Source: Williamsia sp. 1135 (GTDB taxonomy: Bacteria; Actinomycetota; Actinomycetes; Mycobacteriales; Mycobacteriaceae). Taken from it: a DNA stretch of 64,000 nucleotides. The stretch is taken from the NCBI RefSeq assembly GCF_002095395.1, contig NZ_MJEI01000103.1, forward strand, positions 62,001-126,000, given 5' to 3'. How positions within the stretch are numbered: the first letter of the stretch is position 1; every line of letters starts with the position of its first letter. Both the position numbers and the translations under genes were made by a program. Shown here one piece after another: positions 45,512 through 53,967 of the stretch. The notes beneath the pieces are model-generated. The model ran no database searches, was not told where the DNA came from, and worked only from the letters and a program-made list of their open reading frames with translations.

Positions 45512-47173
45512 TCAGCGCTCGAGCCAGTGCGTCACGCTCAGTGGCCGGGCGGCGGCAACGGCTTCGTGATCGCACGCGAACCCGACCGTCCATCGACCGC
45601 CCTCGAGTTCGACGGCACCGAGGGTCATCGGGGTCGGCAGCGCGGTGAGGAAATCCCCGAGCGCGGCGGGTGACAGTGTCCACAGCTCACCCCGGATCGA
45701 GGTGCCGGCAGCGGTGTCGCGGACCAGCCCCGGTTTCGCGGGTTCGGTGTCGAGTGCGACCAGCCGATAGGCCGCAGCGGTGGCGGCGTCCCCGTCCCAC
45801 CGAGCGCCGCGATCGGTCAGCTGGTGCATCAGCGGTTGTCCCCGCAAGTGCGCGCCGACGACGAACACCTCGGTGGTCGCGGCCCCGGCGAGTTCGGGCC
45901 AGGAGGGTCCTTCGGCAGCCGCCACGGTGCCGATCCGGCCGGCTATGTCGAGCGCGATGGCGTCGTCGTGATCGCGGCAGACCACGGTCACCCCGAATTG
46001 GGCCTGACTGCCGTCGGTGTCGTCGACGATCCCGGCCGGAACAGCCACCGCGCACAGGTCGAAGAGGTTGCAGAAGTTGGTGTACGTCCCCATCGCCGCG
46101 TTGACGCCGATCGGGTCGGCGGCGACCTGATCGAGGGTCGGGTGCATCGGTGCAGTGGGGACGAGCAGGGCGTCGGCGTCACCGAGTGCAGCCAAGGCCC
46201 GGATTCGGAGTTGCTCCACCCGCCGACGGTCGGCGAGCAGTTCGACCGCGCTGAAGCGATCGGCCGCACCGATGATTGCTGCGACCGTCGGGTCGAGTTC
46301 GGTGGATTCGGTTGCACCCGAGATGAACTCGCCGACCGCCTCGTACCGTTCGGCGACGAGTGCGCCCTCGTAGAGCAGCTTGGCCGCGGCCAGGAAGTCC
46401 GAGATGTCGATCCGTTTGATCCGGACGCCTGCGGATTCAGCCTGCTCGATGGCGGCCTCGAACGCGTCCTGCCACCGCTCGTCCAGGGCCGGCAGTTGGG
46501 CGGGGACGGCGACCACCGGACTGTCCGGAGCGGCGAACTTCACCGCGGTACCCCAGTTCTCGGCGCCGGCCATCGATCCCATCGCGCGGTTGGCGAGGTC
46601 GAGATCGCGAGCGAGGACGATGACGCAGTCGTAGCTCGCGCATGCCGGGACCACGCCGGCCGTACTGACCACACCCAGTGTGGGTTTGATGCCGACGATG
46701 CCCTGCAGACCCGCGGGTACCCGCCCGGACCCGGCGGTGTCGGTGCCGATGGCGATGTCGGCGAATCCCAGTGCGACAGCAACCGCAGAACCCGAACTCG
46801 ACCCGCCGGAGATGCGCTCGGGCCGTCGCGAATCACGTACCGCGCCGTAGGGGCTGCGGGTGCCGACGAGGCCGGTCGCGAACTGATCGAGGTTGGTCTT
46901 GCCGATGACCACCGCTCCTGCCGAACGCAGTGCGGCAACTGCTGCTGCGTCTCGCTCCGGCACGTATTCGAAGCCGGGGCACGCAGCCGTCGTGGGCAGC
47001 CCCGCGACGTCGACGTTGTCCTTGACCGCCAGGACGACACCGGCCAGCGCGCCGCCTGCGGCCACCGAGGCCGCGTAGTCCCGCTCGACGTCTGTCCGCC
47101 CGCGCAGGGTGATGAACACCTCGGGTCGATCGGCCGCGTCGATGAGGTCGTAGATGTCAGCGATCCGGCTCAT
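45512..47173 (-). CDS. Allophanate hydrolase (AtzF-like)
   Basis: ATG 47173 overlaps the stop of the carboxyltransferase gene as ATGA. The 553-residue protein is an amidase-signature enzyme with Lys 51 (AVKDNVDV), GGSSSGSA with cis-Ser near 126 and nucleophile Ser 149 (GTDTAGSG). The C-terminal 120 residues (VFVVGAHLRGQPLMHQLTDRG) match the extra domain of AtzF, which decarboxylates the intermediate. It turns allophanate into ammonia and CO2 and is the last gene of the operon. Confidence 0.93.
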   Translation of the reverse strand: MSRIADIYDLIDAADRPEVFITLRGRTDVERDYAASVAAGGALAGVVLAVKDNVDVAGLPTTAACPGFEYVPERDAAAVAALRSAGAVVIGKTNLDQFATGLVGTRSPYGAVRDSRRPERISGGSSSGSAVAVALGFADIAIGTDTAGSGRVPAGLQGIVGIKPTLGVVSTAGVVPACASYDCVIVLARDLDLANRAMGSMAGAENWGTAVKFAAPDSPVVAVPAQLPALDERWQDAFEAAIEQAESAGVRIKRIDISDFLAAAKLLYEGALVAERYEAVGEFISGATESTELDPTVAAIIGAADRFSAVELLADRRRVEQLRIRALAALGDADALLVPTAPMHPTLDQVAADPIGVNAAMGTYTNFCNLFDLCAVAVPAGIVDDTDGSQAQFGVTVVCRDHDDAIALDIAGRIGTVAAAEGPSWPELAGAATTEVFVVGAHLRGQPLMHQLTDRGARWDGDAATAAAYRLVALDTEPAKPGLVRDTAAGTSIRGELWTLSPAALGDFLTALPTPMTLGAVELEGGRWTVGFACDHEAVAAARPLSVTHWLER

Positions 47174-49173
47174 GCCACTTTTCCTGTCTTGGTGGCGAAC
47201 TCGCCACCATCGGACCAACGTTGCCGTTCGATTGCCCTGGCGGCCTCCATCGCGGAGCGATCTGCGGTGATGCCGCCCGCATTGTCGTCGAGGAACCGCT
47301 GGTGTTCGGCGAGCGAGAACGTGCCGTCGCTGATCTCCACTGTGCCACGCCCGGCGGCCATGTCGGCCCGTAGGTCGAGGAGTTCATCGGCGCTGACCGG
47401 GTACCAGCTGATCTTGTCGAAGAAGCGGAGCAGCCAGGGATGCTCGGGTTCGAACCCGGCGGCCCGCAGCGGATGCCGGTGGTTCCAGACCTGGGTGGTG
47501 CGTCCGACGAACTGGTAACCGCCCGGACCCTCCATCCCATAGATGCACATGTACGCGCCTCCGATGCCGACCGCGTTCTCCGGTGTCCAGGTACGGGCGG
47601 GGTTGTATTTCGTGGTGATCAGGCGGTGGCGTGGGTCGAGCGGGACGGCGACGGGCGCACCGAGATACACGTCGCCGAGTCCGAGCACCAGGTATTCGGC
47701 GTCGTAGACGATCCGGTGCACGTCGTCGACCGAGTCGAGGCCGTTCATCCGGCGGATGAACTCGATGTTCCAGGGACACCAGGGGGCATCCGAGCGGACG
47801 CCGAGCATGTATCGCTCGATCGCCTCGCGGGTGGCCGGATCGTCCCAGGACAGCGGTAGATGCACCGTTCGGCTCGGTACGACCAGTTCCGAGGCCGACG
47901 GCAGCTGGGCTTCGCATTCGGTCAGCCACTCGAGCAGCGTCGACTGCCGCATCACTGTGGGGTCGACCTTGATCTGCAGTGACCGGATGCCGGGGGTGAG
48001 GGTGATCAGGCCGGGCGGGCGTTCGGCGTCTATGCGTTCGGCGAGCGCGTGAACCCGGGCGCGAAGCGCGAGATCCAAGCTCATGTCGCCGTACTCGACG
48101 AGGATGTTGTCGTCGCCGCTGCGACGGTAGGTCACCTTGGTGGTGCCGTCGGCCGTCGTCGATCCACCGAGTACCCCGTCGTCGAGGTCGGTGCCGGCGG
48201 AGATGACGGTGCTGAACCCGGCACGCCGGTGCACGCCGAAGCTTGCGACGCTGGCAACCTCGGCCGCGCGGACCGGGACGAACTGCACCGTGTCGCCGGG
48301 CTTGAGCTGCCCGAGTTTCCAACGCTCCGCAGTGGTGACGGTCACCGGGCACACGAACCCTCCGAGACTCGGACCGTCGGGCCCGAGCAGTATGGGAGTG
48401 TCGCCGGTGAAGTCCAGTGCACCAACCGAATACGCGGTGTCGTGGATGTTCGACGGGTGCAGGCCCGCCTCGCCGCCGTCGTTGCGTGCCCATCGCGGTT
48501 GCGGCCCCACGAGTCGAACTCCGGTGCGGTCGGAGTTGAAATGCACCTCGTAGGGGGTGTTGTAGAGATCGTCGATGTCCTCGGGCGTGAAGAACTCGGG
48601 GGCACTGTGCGGGCCGACGGTCACGGCGAGATGCCAATTGTTGGTCAGCGCGGGCTTCTCGTCGCCGAGGATGCGGCGGGCGACCCCGGCGGGGGCAGTC
48701 GGGGTCGTCGCAAGGGTGTCACCGTCGGTCAGGGCGCGGCCGTCTTTGCCTCCGAACTTGCCGAGGGTGAACGTCGATCGGCTCTCGAGATACAACTCGG
48801 CGTCGATGCCCCCTGCGACAGCGACGTAGACGCGCATCCCGACGACGCCGACCGCACCGATGTCGAGGATCTCGCCGGCTTCGAGGGTGATCGGAACCCA
48901 TTGCGGCACAGACCTACCAGAGACTGTCAGTGAGACGGGCGCGCCGGTGACCGCGACAACGGTGTCGGCGTCGAACTGCAGTTGCGGACCCACCAGGGTG
49001 CACTCCAGACCGGGCGCACCTTCGGCGTTGCCGACCGCGATGTTCGCCAACCGGAACGACAGGTCATCCATCGGCCCTGACGGTGGGACACCGACGTGCC
49101 AGTAACGGATACGGCCGGGCCAATCCTGGATGGTGGTCTGCGGGCCTGCCCGCAGGATCGAGATGGTGGACAT
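47170..49173 (-). CDS. Urea/guanidine carboxylase-like carboxyltransferase without biotin domains
   Basis: The 667-residue protein starts with an AHS2/PxpC domain (ILRAGPQTTIQDWPG, PSGPMDDLSFRLANIAVGN), then an AHS1/PxpB domain from about 365 (DDNILVEYGDMSLDLALRAR, ITLTPGIRSLQIKVDP), then the segment FSLAEHQRFLDDNAG of about 60 residues that precedes the biotin carrier in urea carboxylases. It ends there: the family's N-terminal biotin carboxylase and C-terminal biotinyl domain (AMKM) are both missing, and no gene in the window supplies them. It is either one subunit of a split carboxylase or a repurposed enzyme. Confidence 0.88.
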   Translation of the reverse strand: MSTISILRAGPQTTIQDWPGRIRYWHVGVPPSGPMDDLSFRLANIAVGNAEGAPGLECTLVGPQLQFDADTVVAVTGAPVSLTVSGRSVPQWVPITLEAGEILDIGAVGVVGMRVYVAVAGGIDAELYLESRSTFTLGKFGGKDGRALTDGDTLATTPTAPAGVARRILGDEKPALTNNWHLAVTVGPHSAPEFFTPEDIDDLYNTPYEVHFNSDRTGVRLVGPQPRWARNDGGEAGLHPSNIHDTAYSVGALDFTGDTPILLGPDGPSLGGFVCPVTVTTAERWKLGQLKPGDTVQFVPVRAAEVASVASFGVHRRAGFSTVISAGTDLDDGVLGGSTTADGTTKVTYRRSGDDNILVEYGDMSLDLALRARVHALAERIDAERPPGLITLTPGIRSLQIKVDPTVMRQSTLLEWLTECEAQLPSASELVVPSRTVHLPLSWDDPATREAIERYMLGVRSDAPWCPWNIEFIRRMNGLDSVDDVHRIVYDAEYLVLGLGDVYLGAPVAVPLDPRHRLITTKYNPARTWTPENAVGIGGAYMCIYGMEGPGGYQFVGRTTQVWNHRHPLRAAGFEPEHPWLLRFFDKISWYPVSADELLDLRADMAAGRGTVEISDGTFSLAEHQRFLDDNAGGITADRSAMEAARAIERQRWSDGGEFATKTGKVA

Positions 49174-49178
49174 TGTGA

Positions 49179-49847
49179 TCAGACCTCGCTGACGCCGGGC
49201 CGGGTCACGATGACACGTACCGGGGTGGGGTCGAAACCGTTGCAGGGGTTGTTGATCTGCGGGCAGTTGGAGATGAGGACCAGTGTGTCCACCTCAGCTC
49301 GCAGCGCCAGGCGTTTGCCGGGCGCGGACAGTCCGTCGACGATGCCGAGGGAACCGTCAGGGTCGACGGGCACGTTCATGAAGAAGTTGACGTTCCCGAC
49401 CATGTCGGCCTTGCCCAGGCCGTGCGGGGCGCCGCCGATGAGGAAGTTCTCCACACACGCGTGCTGGTGTTTGGTGTGGTGGCCGTATCGCAGCGTGTTC
49501 GACTCCTGTGAGCACGCACCGCCGAGGGTGTCGTGGTTGCCGACTTCGTCGGCCACGATCGTCATCAGCGGGGCCGAATCCTGATCTCGGATCACCGATC
49601 CGGTGGTCAGGAAGATGTTTCCCTGGGCGGCGATGGTCGCCTGTGCGGAATAACGGATGGAGTGATCGCGGCCGCCGAAGAACAGGGTGTCGACGGCCTG
49701 GTTGCCGTACAGATCGACGATCGTGAGGACGTCCCCGGCTTCGACCACACCAGACCATGGCGCGCGGGCGCCGATCTCGTGGTCTCCGATCACCTCACCG
49801 GCAACCAGGGCCAGTTCTGCGGCCGAGGCCGTTGTCGCCGTGCTCAT
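49179..49847 (-). CDS. DUF1989 protein, carboxyguanidine deiminase subunit-like (2)
   Basis: ATG 49847 shares one base with the stop of the preceding gene (TGATG). The 222-residue protein is a urea-carboxylase-associated DUF1989 member, with DLYGNQAVDTLFFGG, ACSQESNTLRYGHHTKHQHACVENFL and NPCNGFDPTPVRV. Two DUF1989 proteins form carboxyguanidine deiminase in guanidine-degrading bacteria. The many His and Cys suggest metal binding. It lies five bases before the carboxyltransferase gene. Confidence 0.9.
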   Translation of the reverse strand: MSTATTASAAELALVAGEVIGDHEIGARAPWSGVVEAGDVLTIVDLYGNQAVDTLFFGGRDHSIRYSAQATIAAQGNIFLTTGSVIRDQDSAPLMTIVADEVGNHDTLGGACSQESNTLRYGHHTKHQHACVENFLIGGAPHGLGKADMVGNVNFFMNVPVDPDGSLGIVDGLSAPGKRLALRAEVDTLVLISNCPQINNPCNGFDPTPVRVIVTRPGVSEV

Positions 49848-50701
49848 CACGCGTTCCTCTCGAAGTGTGCTGCGGCCCAGACATCCTCGGAGTTGAGAGC
49901 CGCACGCTGGTATTCCGGGTCGGTGTCGGGTAGATCGTCGAGCAGGGTCTCGAGATCGCCGGGTGCCCGCCACGCGAGGACCTCCACCGGACCCACATCG
50001 AACCCGGGGGAGGGGTCGAGGGGGTGTGCGGTGTTCACGATCGCGACCGTGCACGGCAGATGGAGAAGCAGGTCCACGTGCTTGTCCAACCCCGCCGATC
50101 CCTTCGAGGTCAGGGATCCGTCGGACTCGACCACGATGCCGTGGAAGAACGACAGGGACGGAGCGACATCGGTGGCGCGCAGGCCGTGTTTCGCGGCGGC
50201 GAGCAGGAACAGCTCCCGGCCGGCAGGTGTCTGCGAGTAGACCTCACCGGCACCATATTTCGCGGTGTTGCCTGCCAGCGTGCTGGTTCCGCAGAGCGCG
50301 TCGTGATGGCCGGAGTCATCGGCGACGATGGTGGCCAGGACCCGACCCTGATCGCTGAGCAGGGGATGGCCGGCGCCGAGGTACGCCTGCCAGGGGACCT
50401 TCACGGTGTCCGCGACGTTGAGCCGTTCCCACGGGGCGTCAGCGCGCCAGAGCAGCACGTTGGCGCACCCGTTCCCGGCGATATCGCGAAGCCGGAGCCT
50501 GGTGCCACGGGCGAGCACTTTGCTGGTGTAACGCCCACCGGGCACCGTCTCGGCCCACGTCATGTCCTGCGCGACAACATCGTCGGGCAGATCCGGCCAG
50601 GCCGACGCCGGTACGACGGGCATCGTGTCGGTGATGGCGGCGGCTTGGGCTCGAGCGTGCTCACGGGCTCCTGCGGTGGTTCCGGTGGACGTCATCGTCA
50701 T
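49847..50701 (-). CDS. DUF1989 protein, carboxyguanidine deiminase subunit-like (1)
   Basis: The 284-residue protein starts at ATG 50701 (or ATG 50695) behind AAAGGA. DUF1989 features are DIAGNGCANVLLWRADAPWERL, GHHDALCGTSTLAGNTAKYG, and SFFHGIVVESDGSLTSKG. It is the larger partner of the DUF1989 pair and is coupled to the smaller by a one-base stop-start overlap. Together they would remove ammonia from carboxyguanidine to give allophanate if the operon degrades guanidine. Confidence 0.9.
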   Translation of the reverse strand: MTMTSTGTTAGAREHARAQAAAITDTMPVVPASAWPDLPDDVVAQDMTWAETVPGGRYTSKVLARGTRLRLRDIAGNGCANVLLWRADAPWERLNVADTVKVPWQAYLGAGHPLLSDQGRVLATIVADDSGHHDALCGTSTLAGNTAKYGAGEVYSQTPAGRELFLLAAAKHGLRATDVAPSLSFFHGIVVESDGSLTSKGSAGLDKHVDLLLHLPCTVAIVNTAHPLDPSPGFDVGPVEVLAWRAPGDLETLLDDLPDTDPEYQRAALNSEDVWAAAHFERNA

Positions 50702-50733
50702 GGCCGGGTTGTCCTTTCGAAATCGGGGAGTGA

Positions 50734-52302
50734 CTATTTGTCGGCTGCTGCCGGCGTGAACACCTTCACGGGCATCGGGTGCTTCTTGCCGTGGGGGAAG
50801 CAGGCGATGCCGATGAGGATCGACGCCACGATGCAGATCGGGCCTGCCCACTTGAGGATGGGCATCTCGCCGGCGGGGTCGAAGATCTCCGCGCGTGGCC
50901 AGGCCAGGTTGACCACCATCAGCAGTCCGTATACAACCGCCAGGATGTTGAGCGGAATCCCGAAGCGGCCCAACGTGAACAGCTTCTTTCCTTCGGCGTC
51001 GACAGCGCTGGTGGTGTTGCCAGGCCAGCCCTTGAGCCGGCGCCAGAGCATCGGGCCGGTGACCGAGAGATACGCGAGGTAGATCAGGATGATGCAGACG
51101 CTGGCGAGGGTCGCGAAGATCGCCGAGTTGCCGATGTTGACGACGAGGACGCCGATGCACAGGACACCGATCAGCACCGACGGTGCGATGGGGGTTCCGG
51201 TCCGCGCGTTCACGTGGCTCAGGAGTTTCGACGCGGGCAGCCGGTTGTCGCGGGCCATCGAGAACATCAATCGTGAGCACGCGGTCTGTATTGCCAAGGT
51301 GCAGATGAAGATCGCCACTACGACGTCACAGAGCAGGACCTTGCCCCAGAAGGATCCGAGCACGGAGTCGAGGACGTACGGAAGTCCGCCGACGGCCAGT
51401 TCTTCACCGAGACTCGGTGCGGCCATGAGTGCGCCGAGCAGCATCAAACCGCCGCCGATTGCCGATGCGGTCAGGGCCAGGCGGATGGTGCGCGGTGCGA
51501 CGCGGCGAGGGTTCTTTGTCTCCTCGGCGAGTTCGCCGGCGGAGCCGAAGCCGACCATCACGTATGCGGCCATCAGACCGGAGACGATGAAAGCCCAGAT
51601 GTAGCCGGGTTGTTGGCCGGGAAGTCCGGTGTCGAAGACGACGTCGGGACCGCGCTCGGCGTGGGTGAACAGCGCCAGGATGACCGCGGTCACGCCGACG
51701 ATCTCGCAGGTGACGCCGATGTTGTTGATCCGGCTCATCCAGTTGACGCCGATGCAGTTGATGAAGGTCGTGATGACCAGCAGGATTGACCCGAGGAGGA
51801 CCGCGTTGGCGGCGCCGCTGGTGCTGGTCAGTGCAGCGTCGTCGCCGATGATCTGGAATCCGTCCCAGATCGAGGGCATGACCACCTGGAGTGCGATGGC
51901 CGCCGCGGATGCGGTGACGATCTGGGCGAGCATCATGAACCAGCCACCGAACCAGCCGATGACCTCACCGCCCATGCGCCGCGACCACTGGTAGATCGCA
52001 CCGGAGATCGGATAGCGTGCTGCGATCTCGGCGAAGCAGAGGGCGACCAGGAACTGGCCGACATAGACGATCGGCCAGGTCCAGAAGAACGCCGGACCGC
52101 CGAACGAAAAGCCGAGACCGAACAGCTGGAAGATCGTGGTCAGGATGGAGACGAACGAGAAACCCGCCGCAAACGACGCGAAGGTTCCCAGCGAGCGATG
52201 GAGCTGCTGGGTGTAGCCGAACTCGGAGAGGTCGTCGGCGTCCGGCGTTGGTCCGGCACCGCCGCTCACTGGTGCGGTGGGGGGTTGCGCGGTTGCGGTC
52301 AT
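50734..52302 (-). CDS. APC-family permease for guanidine/urea-type substrate
   Basis: ATG 52302 follows AGGAAGA; an ATG at 52329 lies in the leader. The 522-residue protein has about twelve hydrophobic segments and APC-family features: FGYTQQLHRSLGTFASFAAGFSFVS at the first helix, GLMAAYVMVGFGSAGELAEETKNPRR near the middle and SRLMFSMARDNRLPASKLL. It resembles GabP/choline-type permeases of the APC superfamily. As first gene of the operon it should import the compound the enzymes act on. Confidence 0.9.
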   Translation of the reverse strand: MTATAQPPTAPVSGGAGPTPDADDLSEFGYTQQLHRSLGTFASFAAGFSFVSILTTIFQLFGLGFSFGGPAFFWTWPIVYVGQFLVALCFAEIAARYPISGAIYQWSRRMGGEVIGWFGGWFMMLAQIVTASAAAIALQVVMPSIWDGFQIIGDDAALTSTSGAANAVLLGSILLVITTFINCIGVNWMSRINNIGVTCEIVGVTAVILALFTHAERGPDVVFDTGLPGQQPGYIWAFIVSGLMAAYVMVGFGSAGELAEETKNPRRVAPRTIRLALTASAIGGGLMLLGALMAAPSLGEELAVGGLPYVLDSVLGSFWGKVLLCDVVVAIFICTLAIQTACSRLMFSMARDNRLPASKLLSHVNARTGTPIAPSVLIGVLCIGVLVVNIGNSAIFATLASVCIILIYLAYLSVTGPMLWRRLKGWPGNTTSAVDAEGKKLFTLGRFGIPLNILAVVYGLLMVVNLAWPRAEIFDPAGEMPILKWAGPICIVASILIGIACFPHGKKHPMPVKVFTPAAADK

Positions 52303-52338
52303 GGGAGATCTTCCTGCTAAGGGGCCCATGAGCCCTGG

Positions 52339-52387
52339 TATCTGTCAGGTGATAGATAACCGCGTAGCTATTTCTGTCGAGTGACAG
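52339..52387. promoter_or_regulatory. Two operator-like palindromes in the permease/TetR divergent region
   Basis: TATCTGTCAGGTGATAGATA (52339-52358) is a near-perfect palindrome with core CTGTC-AGGT-GATAG (52342-52355). A second site, CTGTC-GAGT-GACAG, is at 52374-52387, with the same arms and spacing. Starts are 32 bases apart, about three helical turns. They are likely the binding sites of the TetR protein encoded at 52515. Confidence 0.72.
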
Positions 52388-52514
52388 GTTTGTTTCCGGC
52401 TCGCAAACGCGTGAAACAAGTGTGTTTCCGAGAACGCACTCAGTGCAGGTCAGGGGCTCGCTGACCGGCGCGGACGCCATCAATGGTGCGTCGATGACAG
52501 TAAGGTCAGTATTT

Positions 52515-53129
52515 GTGACTCATGTTGCGGCAGGCCCAGGACGCCCTCGATTGGTGGAGCAACGACGTCGTGGTGCCACTGCTCGCGAGGAGATCAGGGA
52601 CGCCGCTGCGGAGCTGTTCACCACGCGTGGCTACGCGGGTACGTCCACCAGGATGATCGCCGAGGCCGTGGGGATCCGGCAGGCGTCGCTCTATCACCAC
52701 TTCAAGACGAAAGACGACATCCTCGAGTCCCTGCTCAAGGACACCGTCGTGGTGCCGCTCGAGAAGGCGCGCGAGGTTGCGGCAGCCGACGGTCCGACGC
52801 TGGCCCGGCTCCAGGAGCTGGCGGGTTTCGACGCCGGGCAGCTCGCAGCGTCGCGCTGGAATCTCGGCGCGCTCTATCTACTTCCCGAACTGCGCACGCA
52901 GCGATTCGCCGAGTTCCGACAGGCGCGCACCGACCTGGCGCGCGTCTATGCGCAACTGGCCGGTGAGGTCCTCGGTGATCAGTCCGACCCGCGTAGGCAC
53001 GTTCCGTTCCGGCTCGTGGAATCGGTCATCAGCATGCGCTCCGACGAGATGGTGGGCGCGCTCGGCGCCGATTCCGTCGACGACCTGGTCGGGGTACTCG
53101 TCGAGAGCATCGCGCTCGTCCTCACCTAG
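52515..53129 (+). CDS. TetR-family regulator of the carboxylation operon
   Basis: GTG 52515 has AAGG nine bases upstream; ATG 52494 is an alternative. The product of about 204 residues has a basic N-terminus, a TetR helix-turn-helix (EEIRDAAAELFTTRGYAGTSTRMIAEAVGIRQASLYHHFKTKDDIL) and a helical ligand domain. It is divergent from the permease operon and flanks its two palindromes, so it is probably the operon repressor. No guanidine riboswitch-like leader was seen in the gap. Confidence 0.87.
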   Translation: MTHVAAGPGRPRLVEQRRRGATAREEIRDAAAELFTTRGYAGTSTRMIAEAVGIRQASLYHHFKTKDDILESLLKDTVVVPLEKAREVAAADGPTLARLQELAGFDAGQLAASRWNLGALYLLPELRTQRFAEFRQARTDLARVYAQLAGEVLGDQSDPRRHVPFRLVESVISMRSDEMVGALGADSVDDLVGVLVESIALVLT

Positions 53130-53135
53130 AGATGA

Positions 53136-53204
53136 CAAACCCACCCGTTCCGGTCAGACCCACGGGTCTGCGACCCCTGGATGTGACCGGAACGGGTGGG
53201 TTTG
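53136..53204. terminator. Strong bidirectional terminator with nested hairpin
   Basis: Perfect 21-base arms occupy 53136-53156 and 53184-53204 (outer CAAACCCACCCG with CGGGTGGGTTTG). The 27-base loop contains a small GACCC-AC-GGGTC palindrome. The element fills the gap between convergent genes ending at 53129 and 53220. The two arms show no mismatch. Confidence 0.9.
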
Positions 53205-53219
53205 CGTACGAAAGGTAGG

Positions 53220-53879
53220 TCAGGCCTTCCACTCCGCGGTGCGTTCCGGGGTGGCCTCGGCCAGCGCCTCTGTGAGCTTGGCCGCAGTGAAATCTTTGCC
53301 GTACGAGGGAGTTCCGGGCTGCTGGCGCCACGACTCGGCGATGGTGCCGGCATCGACGGGGTCGAAACCGAGTTCGTCGACGATGGCCGAGACGATCTTC
53401 TTGCCGTCCTCGTCGTCGCCGGCGACGGGCAGCGCGATTCGGCCCTCGGTCCCGGCCTCGGTGCCCTTCTCCAGCAGGTGCTTCCAGTAGATCCCGTTGA
53501 AGACCTTGTAGACGGGAGCGTCGAGAAGTTCTGAAACCCAGGCGCTTTCGGGTGTTCCGTCCTCGATGGCGGCAATCTTGCCGTCGCGCTGCTGCGGGTA
53601 GTAATTGTTGGTCTCGATCACCGGTGCACCGGGCTTGCGCGCCGAGAGGATCCCCTTGGCCAGGTCCGGGGTGTTCTTCTGCGGAATGCTGACGATGACC
53701 AGGTCGGCATCGTCCGCGGCGTCTTTCGCCCAGACGGCCTGCGCGCCGGTCTCGGTGGCCAGCTCTGCGAGCGTCTGGGGATCGCGCGAATTGGACACCC
53801 GCACTTCATGCCCCAATTGTGTCAGTCGACGCGTCAGCGTTCCGCCGATGAATCCTGCGCCGATGATTCCGATCTTCAC
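53220..53879 (-). CDS. NADPH-F420 reductase-like NAD(P)-binding protein
   Basis: The 219-residue protein begins MKIGIIGAGFIGGTL, a Rossmann motif, and has VSNSRDP, which favours NADP, and VIETNNYYPQQRDG, typical of the F420H2:NADP oxidoreductase-like family. These soluble enzymes move hydride between F420 and NADP; many homologues are merely predicted oxidoreductases. It is alone on its strand, 88 bases from the two-component regulator gene. Confidence 0.87.
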   Translation of the reverse strand: MKIGIIGAGFIGGTLTRRLTQLGHEVRVSNSRDPQTLAELATETGAQAVWAKDAADDADLVIVSIPQKNTPDLAKGILSARKPGAPVIETNNYYPQQRDGKIAAIEDGTPESAWVSELLDAPVYKVFNGIYWKHLLEKGTEAGTEGRIALPVAGDDEDGKKIVSAIVDELGFDPVDAGTIAESWRQQPGTPSYGKDFTAAKLTEALAEATPERTAEWKA

Positions 53880-53967
53880 TCTGGTGACCCCTTACGTCGT
53901 GGAAAACACACTCCTCCGGCCAACTCGTGCGGTCGGGAGTTCATTCCCCGGCCTCTGATGATCGAGG

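Noticed and set aside
47170-49173. 5-oxoprolinase subunits PxpB and PxpC fused
   Set aside because: The domains match, but no pxpA is nearby, the C-terminal linker is that of urea carboxylase, and the operon has DUF1989 and allophanate hydrolase genes.
52303-52514. Guanidine riboswitch before the permease operon
   Set aside because: No ykkC-like core or paired hairpins with ACGR loops could be seen; the gap instead has two protein-type palindromes.
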